From contig OZ251222.1 in the NCBI GenBank assembly GCA_965240325.2, positions 2,356,001 through 2,420,000 of the forward strand: 64,000 bases of DNA. Reading direction: 5' to 3'. Below are positions 1 to 11,052 of the stretch, piece by piece (the first letter of the stretch is position 1; each line of letters begins with the position of its first letter). The translations under genes and the position numbers were made by a program. The notes under the pieces are model-generated. The model worked only from the letters and a program-made list of their open reading frames with translations, was not told the origin of the DNA and searched no databases. Source of the stretch: Rebecca billardiae RCC1528. Taxonomy: Eukaryota; Haptophyta.

Positions 1-893
1 AGCGCCTGGGCCTCCTTGTCCAGGAAAGGCAGCACGTCGTTCAGGTACTCCTTCCAGCACACGCCACGGCACTGCTTGCCGCGACCATTCTCATGCGTGC
101 GGCCGTGAGTGCCCGTGGCAAAATAGAGCGGCGTGATGCCGCGAGAGCAGGCGCCGGCGTAGCCATGGATCACGCAGTCACCTGCCTGGACCTGGTTCAG
201 CTTGCGCTTGGGCTCGTCACGCAGCGTCCACGACATCACCGTGCTCCGGTTCGTGACGTCGAACTTGAAGTACTTCGAGTCGGTGAAGAACAGCCTGTCA
301 ACCATCGCCTTGACTCTCTGCAGCCACCGTGCGAACGCCACCCGCTTCTTCGCCTGCTGAGCCGTGATCTGCTTCCTCACCTTGAGCGGCTCCCAATCCA
401 TCTTCTTCCGCGCCGCGCGGCGTAGCGTCTCGTCGGAGACGTCGAGCGCGGACGCATCGAGCGATCCAGCACCGACGGCGCGGCACGCAGCCTTCCGCAC
501 ACTCTGACCAGCCGGCCCGGCGCTGAGCTCGGACGTAAGCGCCGCCTGCGCCTTGGCACTGAGGCGTGGGCGTGGACCGCGCTTCGGCTTCCCGTCAGCA
601 TCGATGTGCCAGCCCTCCGTGTGCCAGTCCATGAACCACTTCTTCATCGTCTTCTCGGTGACCTCGGCCGACCGCGCCGCCCTCTGGAAAGCTGAGGCCA
701 ACGGAGAGCCTTCATTGAGGCACAGCACGCACGCGCCGATCGCATGGTGAAACCTCTCCGCAGGGCCCAGGGCCTTCGGGTTGTAATCCAGAGCAATACA
801 CTCCCGCGATACCCGCCTGTTCGGAGCGTAGCCGACGCGGTGGGCGCCTTTGCGCCCGCGCCGATCTTTGGGCGCGGTCGGCGCGCGGCCCAT
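1..893 (-). CDS. Tc1/mariner (IS630-type) transposase, partial at window edge
   Basis: This is the N-terminal part (about residues 1-297) of the 433-aa transposase described at 11053-12354; the C-terminal third lies outside the window. The start codon at 893 matches the start of the complete copies exactly. The fragment covers the helix-turn-helix region and the first catalytic Asp (D205, in FFTDSKYF), but stops before the second Asp and the Glu. No frameshift or stop is visible. The truncation is a window effect and not evidence of decay. Confidence 0.85.
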   Translation of the reverse strand, partial: MGRAPTAPKDRRGRKGAHRVGYAPNRRVSRECIALDYNPKALGPAERFHHAIGACVLCLNEGSPLASAFQRAARSAEVTEKTMKKWFMDWHTEGWHIDADGKPKRGPRPRLSAKAQAALTSELSAGPAGQSVRKAACRAVGAGSLDASALDVSDETLRRAARKKMDWEPLKVRKQITAQQAKKRVAFARWLQRVKAMVDRLFFTDSKYFKFDVTNRSTVMSWTLRDEPKRKLNQVQAGDCVIHGYAGACSRGITPLYFATGTHGRTHENGRGKQCRGVCWKEYLNDVLPFLDKEAQA

Positions 894-1362
894 CAGCCGC
901 CGCCGGCTGCTTGGCCACGACCGAAGATGAGTGCACGTTACGTCCCGAGCCGCCCAAAGTTGATCTTACAGCTGACGAAGCGGTGTGGCCTCTATTCGAA
1001 CTCGTTCCGTCCATGGCGAGCGCCCCATCGACGCAGCCGCCGCGTGCGCTGGGGCCGCACGCCCTCGCGGATGTGCGCTGGGCACGAGCTCGGCGCCACG
1101 GGTTGAGCTCGTCGAGCTATGACAAGCGGCGTGGCGCAAGTCCAACCCAGTGGAGGCCCCAACTGCCGGCCCCGCCGCCGCGCGGGAGCGTCCGATTAAC
1201 CTCAGCTGCTCTGCGCAAGATGTGGGCTCCTGTGCCCCACCAACTCGCCGGAGGCGGACGACGCGCTGGGATCGCTGCACGGCGGGAATATCCCCGACCC
1301 ATGTGGACCGACGCCGGCCTCGCTCGCCGTCGCCCTCGCCCTCGTTCCGACTTTTCTACTAC
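894..1362. other. Transposase upstream region inside the giant element
   Basis: These 469 bp lie between the transposase start codon and the right TIR. The same stretch recurs at 12355-12823, 22148-22616 and 33234-33702. It is GC-rich with several open frames on both strands, none resembling a known protein, so I treat it as the transposase promoter and 5'UTR plus subterminal sequence. No convincing TATA box is visible. Confidence 0.5.
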
Positions 1363-1371
1363 CTGCTCACT
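1363..1371. repeat. Right 9-bp terminal inverted repeat of unit 0
   Basis: CTGCTCACT is the exact inverse of the left TIR AGTGAGCAG. Other right TIRs are at 12824-12832, 22617-22625 and 33703-33711. Left TIRs are at 2166-2174, 13627-13635 and 22628-22636. Every outer edge abuts a TA dinucleotide, the target-site duplication expected for Tc1/mariner elements. Identity between the two ends stops after 9 bp. Confidence 0.8.
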
Positions 1372-1373
1372 TA

Positions 1374-2163
1374 GGGACCCACAAATTTAGTTGCCGGCTG
1401 CAGCAGGCACGACTTTGTCTCAGCCCGCACGCCCGCTACGCGCCGACCCGGGCAGAGCCCATCCGCCCGCGCATGCACCAGGCCCAGCCGCGTCAGTACA
1501 TACCCACCCGGCCGCGGCACCCGCGCTCTGTGCGCCACGGTGTCGATGCGCCCGGCAGTCGGTGCGCATGCACGAGCCAGCCGGCGGGCAGCTACGGGCT
1601 GGTTTTCGGCGTGGAGCGCGGTCGTGTGAGCTGCATTAATTCAGCTGACCCCCGGCTTTTGTGCATTCGGGAGTCGTGCTGCTACGGTGGGCGTGCCACG
1701 CGCCAACTCGACGCTGGCAAAATTAGGCGACGAAAGTGCACGCGCAGCCACACGCAGCCCATATTGATGCTCTCGGAGCAGGCTCGGGCATGCACTCGAT
1801 CGGCTCTGGCTGACGGCAGCGCCAAGCTGGCGGCGCGGCGCGAGGGTGCATGCGTGGCGTGGGCGGAGCTACGTCGCACACGCACCGCGCGGCGCGCGGC
1901 TCAGCGCACGGAGGCTGCCGACAGCCGGCGGCACGCAGGCAGGTCTGCTCGCCGCCAGTCGAGCTCGCCGGCCGCCGGGTACCAAACGTCAACCCAGGAT
2001 GCACAGCCACGCCTATTTGCGAGGACTCGAGCAATCGGGTCCGGGCGCACCTCATGTGCACGGCAGTGGAGTGGGCCAAGTACGCCCCTGGTATGGTGGC
2101 GCGCCGCTGCTTTGCTGCGCTGATATGGCGAACAATGTCGGGAGGCTTAAACTTGTGAGGGAC
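1374..2163. mobile_element. 790-bp TA-flanked MITE-like element, copy 1
   Basis: This 790-bp segment is inserted exactly at the TA that follows the right TIR of unit 0; a second TA at 2164-2165 precedes the left TIR of unit A. The junction between units B and C (22617-22636) is the same site without it, so insertion with TA duplication is directly readable. Its ends are imperfect inverted repeats: left GGGACCCACAAATTTA, right (reverse complement) GTCCCTCACAAGTTTA, 11 of 16 matching. It contains open frames but none like a transposase, so it looks non-autonomous. Confidence 0.75.
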
Positions 2164-2176
2164 TAAGTGAGCAGCC

Positions 2177-5100
2177 TCGGCTGAGGCCGTGAGCTGCCGT
2201 AGGCTGATCTGACCCGACAAAAGTCGGCGCGCGAGCGCGCGCGCGCGCGGCGCGGCGCCGCCCCGCTGGCACGTGGGCTCGGTGTGCCTGGGCCGCGCCG
2301 AGTGCCCCGCACCCGGATCTCGCCCAGCTAGCTCGTCCTCGCCGCGCTCTGAGGCCCCCGTAGCAGTCGTAGCTGCTCGCCGCCGCCGCAGATCGTGAAG
2401 ACCAGCTGCTGTCAGCTGCTCGCTCTGAGCCGGGACATGGGGCCGCGTGGAGGAGGCGCCGTGCGGCCGGGCGCGCGCGTGCGCGTCGAGCGGCCCCTGG
2501 GCGCACTGCTCACGCGTCGGCGCGCCCGCCCGGCGCGCGCATCATCGCTCAGTCGCGCCGCTCTGCTGAGCTAGCCGCCGCTGGTCGCAGCCGTCGGCTG
2601 AGGCCGTGAGCTGCCGTAGGCTGATCTGACCCGACAAAAGTCGGCGCGCGAGCGCGCGCGCGCGCGGCGCGGCGCCGCCCCGCTGGCACGTGGGCTCGGT
2701 GTGCCTGGGCCGCGCCGAGTGCCCCGCACCCCGATCTCGCCCAGCTAGCTCGTCCTCGCCGCGCTCTGAGGCCCCCGTAGCAGTCGTAGCTGCTCGCCGC
2801 CGCCGCAGATCGTGAAGACCAGCTGCTGTCAGCTGCTCGCTCTGAGCCGGGACATGGGGCCGCGAGGAGGAGGCGCCGTGCGGCCGGGCGCGCGCGTGCG
2901 CGTCGAGCGGCCCCGGGGCGCACTGCTCACGTGTCGGCGTGCCCGCCCGGCGCGCGCATCATCGCTCAGTCGCGCCGCTCTGCTGAGCTAGCCGCCGCTG
3001 GTCGCAGCCGTCGGCTGAGGCCGTGAGCTGCCGTCAGCTGATCTGACCCGACAAAAGTCGGCGCGAGCGCGCGCGCGCGCGCGGCGCCGCGCCGCCCCGC
3101 TGGCACGTGGGCTCGGTGTGCCTGGGCCACGCAGAGCACCCCGCACCCGGATCTCGCCCAGCTAGCTCGTCCTCGCCGCGCTCTGAGGCCCCCGTAGCAG
3201 TCGTAGCTGCTCGCCGCCGCCGCAGATCGTGAAGACCAGCTGCTGTCAGCTGCTCGCTCTGAGCCGGGACATGGGGCCGCGAGGAGGAGGCGCCGTGCGG
3301 CCGGGCGCGCGCGTGCGCGTCGAGCGGCCCCGGGGCGCACTGCTCACGCGTCGGCGTGCCCGCCCGGCGCGCGCATCATCGCTCAGTCGCGCCGCTCTGC
3401 TGAGCTAGCCGCCGCTGGTCGCAGCCGTCGGCTGAGGCCGTGAGCTGCCGTAAGCTGATCTGACCCGACAAAAGTCGGCGCGCGAGCGCGCGCGCGCGGC
3501 GCGCCGCGCCACCTCGCTGGCACGTGGGCTCGGTGCGCCTGGGCCGCGCCGAGCACCCCGCACCCGGATCTCGCCCAGCTAGCTCGTCCTCGCCGCGCTC
3601 TGAGGCCCCCGTAGCAGTCGTAGCTGCTCGCCGCCGCCGCAGATCGTGAAGACCAGCTGCTGTCAGCTGCTCGCTCTGAGCCGGGACATGGGGCCGCGTG
3701 GAGGAGACGCCGTGCGGCCGGGCGCGCGCGTGCGCGTCGAGCGGCACCCGGGCGCACTGCTCACGTGTCGGCGCGCCCGCCCGGCGCGCGCATCATCGCT
3801 CAGTCGCGCCGCTCTGCTGAGCTAGCCGCCGCTGGTCGCAGCCGTCGGCTGAGGCCGTGAGCTGCCGTAAGCTGATCTGACCCGACAAAAGTCGGCGCGC
3901 GAGCGCGCGCGCGCGGCGCGCCGCGCCACCTCGCTGGCACGTGGGCTCGGTGCGCCTGGGCCGCGCCGAGCGTCCCGCACCCCGATCGCGCCCAGCCCGC
4001 GCGTCCTCGCCGCGCTCTGAGGTCCCCGTAGCAGTCGTAGCTGCTCGCCGCCGCCGCAGATCGTGAAGACCAGTTGCTGTCAGCTGCTCGCTCTGAGCCG
4101 GGACATGGGGCCGCGAGGAGGAGGCGCCGTGCGGCCGGGCGCGCGCGTGCGCGTCGAGCGGCCCCGGGGCGCACTGCTCACGCGTCGGCGTGCCCGCCCG
4201 GCGCGCGCATCATCGCTCAGTCGCGCCGCTCTGCTGAGCTAGCCGCCGCTGGTCGCAGCCGTCGGCTGAGGCCGTGAGCTGCCGTCAGCTGATCTGACCC
4301 GACAAAAGTCGGCGCGAGCGCGCGCGCGCGCGCGGCGCCGCGCCGCCCCGCTGGCACGTGGGCTCGGTGTGCCTGGGCCACGCAGAGCACCCCGCACCCG
4401 GATCTCGCCCAGCTAGCTCGTCCTCGCCGCGCTCTGAGGCCCCCGTAGCAGTCGTAGCTGCTCGCCGCCGCCGCAGATCGTGAAGACCAGCTGCTGTCAG
4501 CTGCTCGCTCTGAGCCGGGACATGGGGCCGCGAGGAGGAGGCGCCGTGCGGCCGGGCGCGCGCGTGCGCGTCGAGCGGCCCCGGGGCGCACTGCTCACGC
4601 GTCGGCGTGCCCGCCCGGCGCGCGCATCATCGCTCAGTCGCGCCGCTCTGCTGAGCTAGCCGCCGCTGGTCGCAGCCGTCGGCTGAGGCCGTGAGCTGCC
4701 GTCAGCTGATCTGACCCGACAAAAGTCGGCGCGAGCGCGCGCGCGCGCGCGGCGCCGCGCCGCCCCGCTGGCACGTGGGCTCGGTGTGCCTGGGCCACGC
4801 AGAGCACCCCGCACCCGGATCTCGCCCAGCTAGCTCGTCCTCGCCGCGCTCTGAGGCCCCCGTAGCAGTCGTAGCTGCTCGCCGCCGCCGCAGATCGTGA
4901 AGACCAGCTGCTGTCAGCTGCTCGCTCTGAGCCGGGACATGGGGCCGCGAGGAGGAGGCGCCGTGCGGCCGGGCGCGCGCGTGCGCGTCGAGCGGCCCCG
5001 GGGCGCACTGCTCACGCGTCGGCGTGCCCGCCCGGCGCGCGCATCATCGCTCAGTCGCGCCGCTCTGCTGAGCTAGCCGCCGCTGGTCGCAGCCGTCGGC

Positions 5101-8100
5101 TGAGGCCGTGAGCTGCCGTAAGCTGATCTGACCCGACAAAAGTCGGCGCGCGAGCGCGCGCGCGCGGCGCGCCGCGCCACCTCGCTGGCACGTGGGCTCG
5201 GTGCGCCTGGGCCGCGCCGAGCACCCCGCACCCGGATCTCGCCCAGCTAGCTCGTCCTCGCCGCGCTCTGAGGCCCCCGTAGCAGTCGTAGCTGCTCGCC
5301 GCCGCCGCAGATCGTGAAGACCAGCTGCTGTCAGCTGCTCGCTCTGAGCCGGGACATGGGGCCGCGTGGAGGAGACGCCGTGCGGCCGGGCGCGCGCGTG
5401 CGCGTCGAGCGGCACCCGGGCGCACTGCTCACGTGTCGGCGTGCCCGCCCGGCGCGCGCATCATCGCTCAGTCGCGCCGCTCTGCTGAGCTAGCCGCCGC
5501 TGGTCGCAGCCGTCGGCTGAGGCCGTGAGCTGCCGTCAGCTGATCTGACCCGACAAAAGTCGGCGCGAGCGCGCGCGCGCGCGCGGCGCCGCGCCGCCCC
5601 GCTGGCACGTGGGCTCGGTGTGCCTGGGCCACGCAGAGCACCCCGCACCCGGATCTCGCCCAGCTAGCTCGTCCTCGCCGCGCTCTGAGGCCCCCGTAGC
5701 AGTCGTAGCTGCTCGCCGCCGCCGCAGATCGTGAAGACCAGCTGCTGTCAGCTGCTCGCTCTGAGCCGGGACATGGGGCCGCGAGGAGGAGGCGCCGTGC
5801 GGCCGGGCGCGCGCGTGCGCGTCGAGCGGCCCCGGGGCGCACTGCTCACGCGTCGGCGTGCCCGCCCGGCGCGCGCATCATCGCTCAGTCGCGCCGCTCT
5901 GCTGAGCTAGCCGCCGCTGGTCGCAGCCGTCGGCTGAGGCCGTGAGCTGCCGTAAGCTGATCTGACCCGACAAAAGTCGGCGCGCGAGCGCGCGCGCGCG
6001 GCGCGCCGCGCCACCTCGCTGGCACGTGGGCTCGGTGCGCCTGGGCCGCGCCGAGCACCCCGCACCCGGATCTCGCCCAGCTAGCTCGTCCTCGCCGCGC
6101 TCTGAGGCCCCCGTAGCAGTCGTAGCTGCTCGCCGCCGCCGCAGATCGTGAAGACCAGCTGCTGTCAGCTGCTCGCTCTGAGCCGGGACATGGGGCCGCG
6201 TGGAGGAGACGCCGTGCGGCCGGGCGCGCGCGTGCGCGTCGAGCGGCACCCGGGCGCACTGCTCACGTGTCGGCGCGCCCGCCCGGCGCGCGCATCATCG
6301 CTCAGTCGCGCCGCTCTGCTGAGCTAGCCGCCGCTGGTCGCAGCCGTCGGCTGAGGCCGTGAGCTGCCGTAAGCTGATCTGACCCGACAAAAGTCGGCGC
6401 GCGAGCGCGCGCGCGCGGCGCGCCGCGCCACCTCGCTGGCACGTGGGCTCGGTGCGCCTGGGCCGCGCCGAGCGTCCCGCACCCCGATCGCGCCCAGCCC
6501 GCGCGTCCTCGCCGCGCTCTGAGGTCCCCGTAGCAGTCGTAGCTGCTCGCCGCCGCCGCAGATCGTGAAGACCAGTTGCTGTCAGCTGCTCGCTCTGAGC
6601 CGGGACATGGGGCCGCGAGGAGGAGGCGCCGTGCGGCCGGGCGCGCGCGTGCGCGTCGAGCGGCCCCGGGGCGCACTGCTCACGCGTCGGCGTGCCCGCC
6701 CGGCGCGCGCATCATCGCTCAGTCGCGCCGCTCTGCTGAGCTAGCCGCCGCTGGTCGCAGCCGTCGGCTGAGGCCGTGAGCTGCCGTCAGCTGATCTGAC
6801 CCGACAAAAGTCGGCGCGAGCGCGCGCGCGCGCGCGGCGCCGCGCCGCCCCGCTGGCACGTGGGCTCGGTGTGCCTGGGCCACGCAGAGCACCCCGCACC
6901 CGGATCTCGCCCAGCTAGCTCGTCCTCGCCGCGCTCTGAGGCCCCCGTAGCAGTCGTAGCTGCTCGCCGCCGCCGCAGATCGTGAAGACCAGCTGCTGTC
7001 AGCTGCTCGCTCTGAGCCGGGACATGGGGCCGCGAGGAGGAGGCGCCGTGCGGCCGGGCGCGCGCGTGCGCGTCGAGCGGCCCCGGGGCGCACTGCTCAC
7101 GCGTCGGCGTGCCCGCCCGGCGCGCGCATCATCGCTCAGTCGCGCCGCTCTGCTGAGCTAGCCGCCGCTGGTCGCAGCCGTCGGCTGAGGCCGTGAGCTG
7201 CCGTCAGCTGATCTGACCCGACAAAAGTCGGCGCGAGCGCGCGCGCGCGCGCGGCGCCGCGCCGCCCCGCTGGCACGTGGGCTCGGTGTGCCTGGGCCAC
7301 GCAGAGCACCCCGCACCCGGATCTCGCCCAGCTAGCTCGTCCTCGCCGCGCTCTGAGGCCCCCGTAGCAGTCGTAGCTGCTCGCCGCCGCCGCAGATCGT
7401 GAAGACCAGCTGCTGTCAGCTGCTCGCTCTGAGCCGGGACATGGGGCCGCGAGGAGGAGGCGCCGTGCGGCCGGGCGCGCGCGTGCGCGTCGAGCGGCCC
7501 CGGGGCGCACTGCTCACGCGTCGGCGTGCCCGCCCGGCGCGCGCATCATCGCTCAGTCGCGCCGCTCTGCTGAGCTAGCCGCCGCTGGTCGCAGCCGTCG
7601 GCTGAGGCCGTGAGCTGCCGTAAGCTGATCTGACCCGACAAAAGTCGGCGCGCGAGCGCGCGCGCGCGGCGCGCCGCGCCACCTCGCTGGCACGTGGGCT
7701 CGGTGCGCCTGGGCCGCGCCGAGCACCCCGCACCCGGATCTCGCCCAGCTAGCTCGTCCTCGCCGCGCTCTGAGGCCCCCGTAGCAGTCGTAGCTGCTCG
7801 CCGCCGCCGCAGATCGTGAAGACCAGCTGCTGTCAGCTGCTCGCTCTGAGCCGGGACATGGGGCCGCGTGGAGGAGACGCCGTGCGGCCGGGCGCGCGCG
7901 TGCGCGTCGAGCGGCACCCGGGCGCACTGCTCACGTGTCGGCGCGCCCGCCCGGCGCGCGCATCATCGCTCAGTCGCGCCGCTCTGCTGAGCTAGCCGCC
8001 GCTGGTCGCAGCCGTCGGCTGAGGCCGTGAGCTGCCGTAAGCTGATCTGACCCGACAAAAGTCGGCGCGCGAGCGCGCGCGCGCGGCGCGCCGCGCCACC

Positions 8101-10933
8101 TCGCTGGCACGTGGGCTCGGTGCGCCTGGGCCGCGCCGAGCGTCCCGCACCCCGATCGCGCCCAGCCCGCGCGTCCTCGCCGCGCTCTGAGGTCCCCGTA
8201 GCAGTCGTAGCTGCTCGCCGCCGCCGCAGATCGTGAAGACCAGTTGCTGTCAGCTGCTCGCTCTGAGCCGGGACATGGGGCCGCGAGGAGGAGGCGCCGT
8301 GCGGCCGGGCGCGCGCGTGCGCGTCGAGCGGCCCCGGGGCGCACTGCTCACGCGTCGGCGTGCCCGCCCGGCGCGCGCATCATCGCTCAGTCGCGCCGCT
8401 CTGCTGAGCTAGCCGCCGCTGGTCGCAGCCGTCGGCTGAGGCCGTGAGCTGCCGTCAGCTGATCTGACCCGACAAAAGTCGGCGCGAGCGCGCGCGCGCG
8501 CGCGGCGCCGCGCCGCCCCGCTGGCACGTGGGCTCGGTGTGCCTGGGCCACGCAGAGCACCCCGCACCCGGATCTCGCCCAGCTAGCTCGTCCTCGCCGC
8601 GCTCTGAGGCCCCCGTAGCAGTCGTAGCTGCTCGCCGCCGCCGCAGATCGTGAAGACCAGCTGCTGTCAGCTGCTCGCTCTGAGCCGGGACATGGGGCCG
8701 CGAGGAGGAGGCGCCGTGCGGCCGGGCGCGCGCGTGCGCGTCGAGCGGCCCCGGGGCGCACTGCTCACGCGTCGGCGTGCCCGCCCGGCGCGCGCATCAT
8801 CGCTCAGTCGCGCCGCTCTGCTGAGCTAGCCGCCGCTGGTCGCAGCCGTCGGCTGAGGCCGTGAGCTGCCGTCAGCTGATCTGACCCGACAAAAGTCGGC
8901 GCGAGCGCGCGCGCGCGCGCGGCGCCGCGCCGCCCCGCTGGCACGTGGGCTCGGTGTGCCTGGGCCACGCAGAGCACCCCGCACCCGGATCTCGCCCAGC
9001 TAGCTCGTCCTCGCCGCGCTCTGAGGCCCCCGTAGCAGTCGTAGCTGCTCGCCGCCGCCGCAGATCGTGAAGACCAGCTGCTGTCAGCTGCTCGCTCTGA
9101 GCCGGGACATGGGGCCGCGAGGAGGAGGCGCCGTGCGGCCGGGCGCGCGCGTGCGCGTCGAGCGGCCCCGGGGCGCACTGCTCACGCGTCGGCGTGCCCG
9201 CCCGGCGCGCGCATCATCGCTCAGTCGCGCCGCTCTGCTGAGCTAGCCGCCGCTGGTCGCAGCCGTCGGCTGAGGCCGTGAGCTGCCGTAAGCTGATCTG
9301 ACCCGACAAAAGTCGGCGCGCGAGCGCGCGCGCGCGGCGCGCCGCGCCACCTCGCTGGCACGTGGGCTCGGTGCGCCTGGGCCGCGCCGAGCACCCCGCA
9401 CCCGGATCTCGCCCAGCTAGCTCGTCCTCGCCGCGCTCTGAGGCCCCCGTAGCAGTCGTAGCTGCTCGCCGCCGCCGCAGATCGTGAAGACCAGCTGCTG
9501 TCAGCTGCTCGCTCTGAGCCGGGACATGGGGCCGCGTGGAGGAGACGCCGTGCGGCCGGGCGCGCGCGTGCGCGTCGAGCGGCACCCGGGCGCACTGCTC
9601 ACGTGTCGGCGCGCCCGCCCGGCGCGCGCATCATCGCTCAGTCGCGCCGCTCTGCTGAGCTAGCCGCCGCTGGTCGCAGCCGTCGGCTGAGGCCGTGAGC
9701 TGCCGTAAGCTGATCTGACCCGACAAAAGTCGGCGCGCGAGCGCGCGCGCGCGGCGCGCCGCGCCACCTCGCTGGCACGTGGGCTCGGTGCGCCTGGGCC
9801 GCGCCGAGCGTCCCGCACCCCGATCGCGCCCAGCCCGCGCGTCCTCGCCGCGCTCTGAGGTCCCCGTAGCAGTCGTAGCTGCTCGCCGCCGCCGCAGATC
9901 GTGAAGACCAGTTGCTGTCAGCTGCTCGCTCTGAGCCGGGACATGGGGCCGCGAGGAGGAGGCGCCGTGCGGCCGGGCGCGCGCGTGCGCGTCGAGCGGC
10001 CCCGGGGCGCACTGCTCACGCGTCGGCGTGCCCGCCCGGCGCGCGCATCATCGCTCAGTCGCGCCGCTCTGCTGAGCTAGCCGCCGCTGGTCGCAGCCGT
10101 CGGCTGAGGCCGTGAGCTGCCGTCAGCTGATCTGACCCGACAAAAGTCGGCGCGAGCGCGCGCGCGCGCGCGGCGCCGCGCCGCCCCGCTGGCACGTGGG
10201 CTCGGTGTGCCTGGGCCACGCAGAGCACCCCGCACCCGGATCTCGCCCAGCTAGCTCGTCCTCGCCGCGCTCTGAGGCCCCCGTAGCAGTCGTAGCTGCT
10301 CGCCGCCGCCGCAGATCGTGAAGACCAGCTGCTGTCAGCTGCTCGCTCTGAGCCGGGACATGGGGCCGCGAGGAGGAGGCGCCGTGCGGCCGGGCGCGCG
10401 CGTGCGCGTCGAGCGGCCCCGGGGCGCACTGCTCACGCGTCGGCGTGCCCGCCCGGCGCGCGCATCATCGCTCAGTCGCGCCGCTCTGCTGAGCTAGCCG
10501 CCGCTGGTCGCAGCCGTCGGCTGAGGCCGTGAGCTGCCGTAGGCTGATCTGACCCGACAAAAGTCGGCGCGCGAGCGCGCGCTCGCGCGGCGCGGCGCCG
10601 CCCCGCTGGCACGTGGGCTCGGTGTGCCTGGGCCGCGCCGAGTGCCCCGCACCCCGATCTCGCCCAGCTAGCTCGTCCTCGCCGCGCTCTGAGGCCCCCG
10701 TAGCAGTCGTAGCTGCTCGCCGCCGCCGCAGATCGTGAAGACCAGTTGCTGTCAGCTGCTCGCTCTGAGCCGGGACATGGGGCCGCGTGGAGGAGGCGCC
10801 GTGCGGCCGGGCGCGCGCGCGCGCGTCGAGCGGCCCCGGGGCGCACTGCTCACGCGTCGGCGTGCCCGCCCGGCGCGCACATCATCGCTCAGTCGCGCCG
10901 CTCTGCTGAGCTAGCCGCCGCTGGTCGCAGCTG
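2177..10933. repeat. 417-bp satellite array, 21 monomers, with 4-mer higher-order repeat
   Basis: The array is 21 head-to-tail monomers of exactly 417 bp. Monomer variants follow an ordered pattern. Calling the types a-f, the order is a b c, d e c c, d c, d e c c, d e c c, d e c f. The block d-e-c-c (1,668 bp) is a higher-order repeat; one block is shortened to d-c. Each monomer contains an alternating CG run (for example 2230-2250), a small CCGAC-AAAA-GTCGG hairpin, and the octamer CTGCTCAC, which is the core of the element's TIR. An open frame of about 124 codons runs on the minus strand of every monomer, but it is Arg/Ala-rich low-complexity sequence typical of GC-rich DNA and I do not call it a gene. 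Confidence 0.9.
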
Positions 10934-11052
10934 TCGTGAGACGTGACGTTAGACGTAGAGTAAGCTATAGCCTATAGGCTGATATGATATGACTCGAGAT
11001 CTACTATACTGAGCAGCTAATAAACTATACCATCATTGTCCGACACTGCTCT
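10934..11052. other. AT-richer stretch between satellite and transposase stop (likely 3'UTR)
   Basis: This 119-bp stretch of visibly lower GC separates the last satellite monomer from the transposase stop codon and recurs identically before the other two transposases. It includes the 12-bp palindrome AGCCTATAGGCT and probably holds the transposase 3'UTR. No canonical AATAAA is seen on the minus strand. Confidence 0.5.

Larger units (their letters stand above)
1..1371 (-). mobile_element. Truncated giant Tc1/mariner unit (unit 0, right end only)
   Basis: This is the right-hand end of a further copy of the giant transposon, cut by the window edge. Base 1 corresponds to base 11462 of unit A (constant offset 11461), and the sequence and every reading frame I compared are the same as in the complete copies. 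It holds the N-terminal part of the transposase (minus strand), the transposase upstream region, and the right TIR CTGCTCACT at 1363-1371. The TIR is followed by TA at 1372-1373 and then by the 790-bp MITE-like element. The chain therefore continues to the left of the window. Confidence 0.85.

Noticed and set aside
1391-2220. Open frames of 165-216 codons in both directions inside the 790-bp element
   Set aside because: No transposase or other motif; overlapping frames on both strands are typical of GC-rich DNA. The segment behaves as a non-autonomous insertion.
2147-10846. Some 20 minus-strand frames of about 124 codons, one per satellite monomer, as a tandem gene family
   Set aside because: Composition is Arg/Ala/Ser-rich low complexity, overlapping frames are equally open, and no domain is recognisable. 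Explained by the satellite and its GC content.
2177-10933. CRISPR array
   Set aside because: Repeats are 417 bp, contiguous without unique spacers, in a eukaryotic context with no cas genes.
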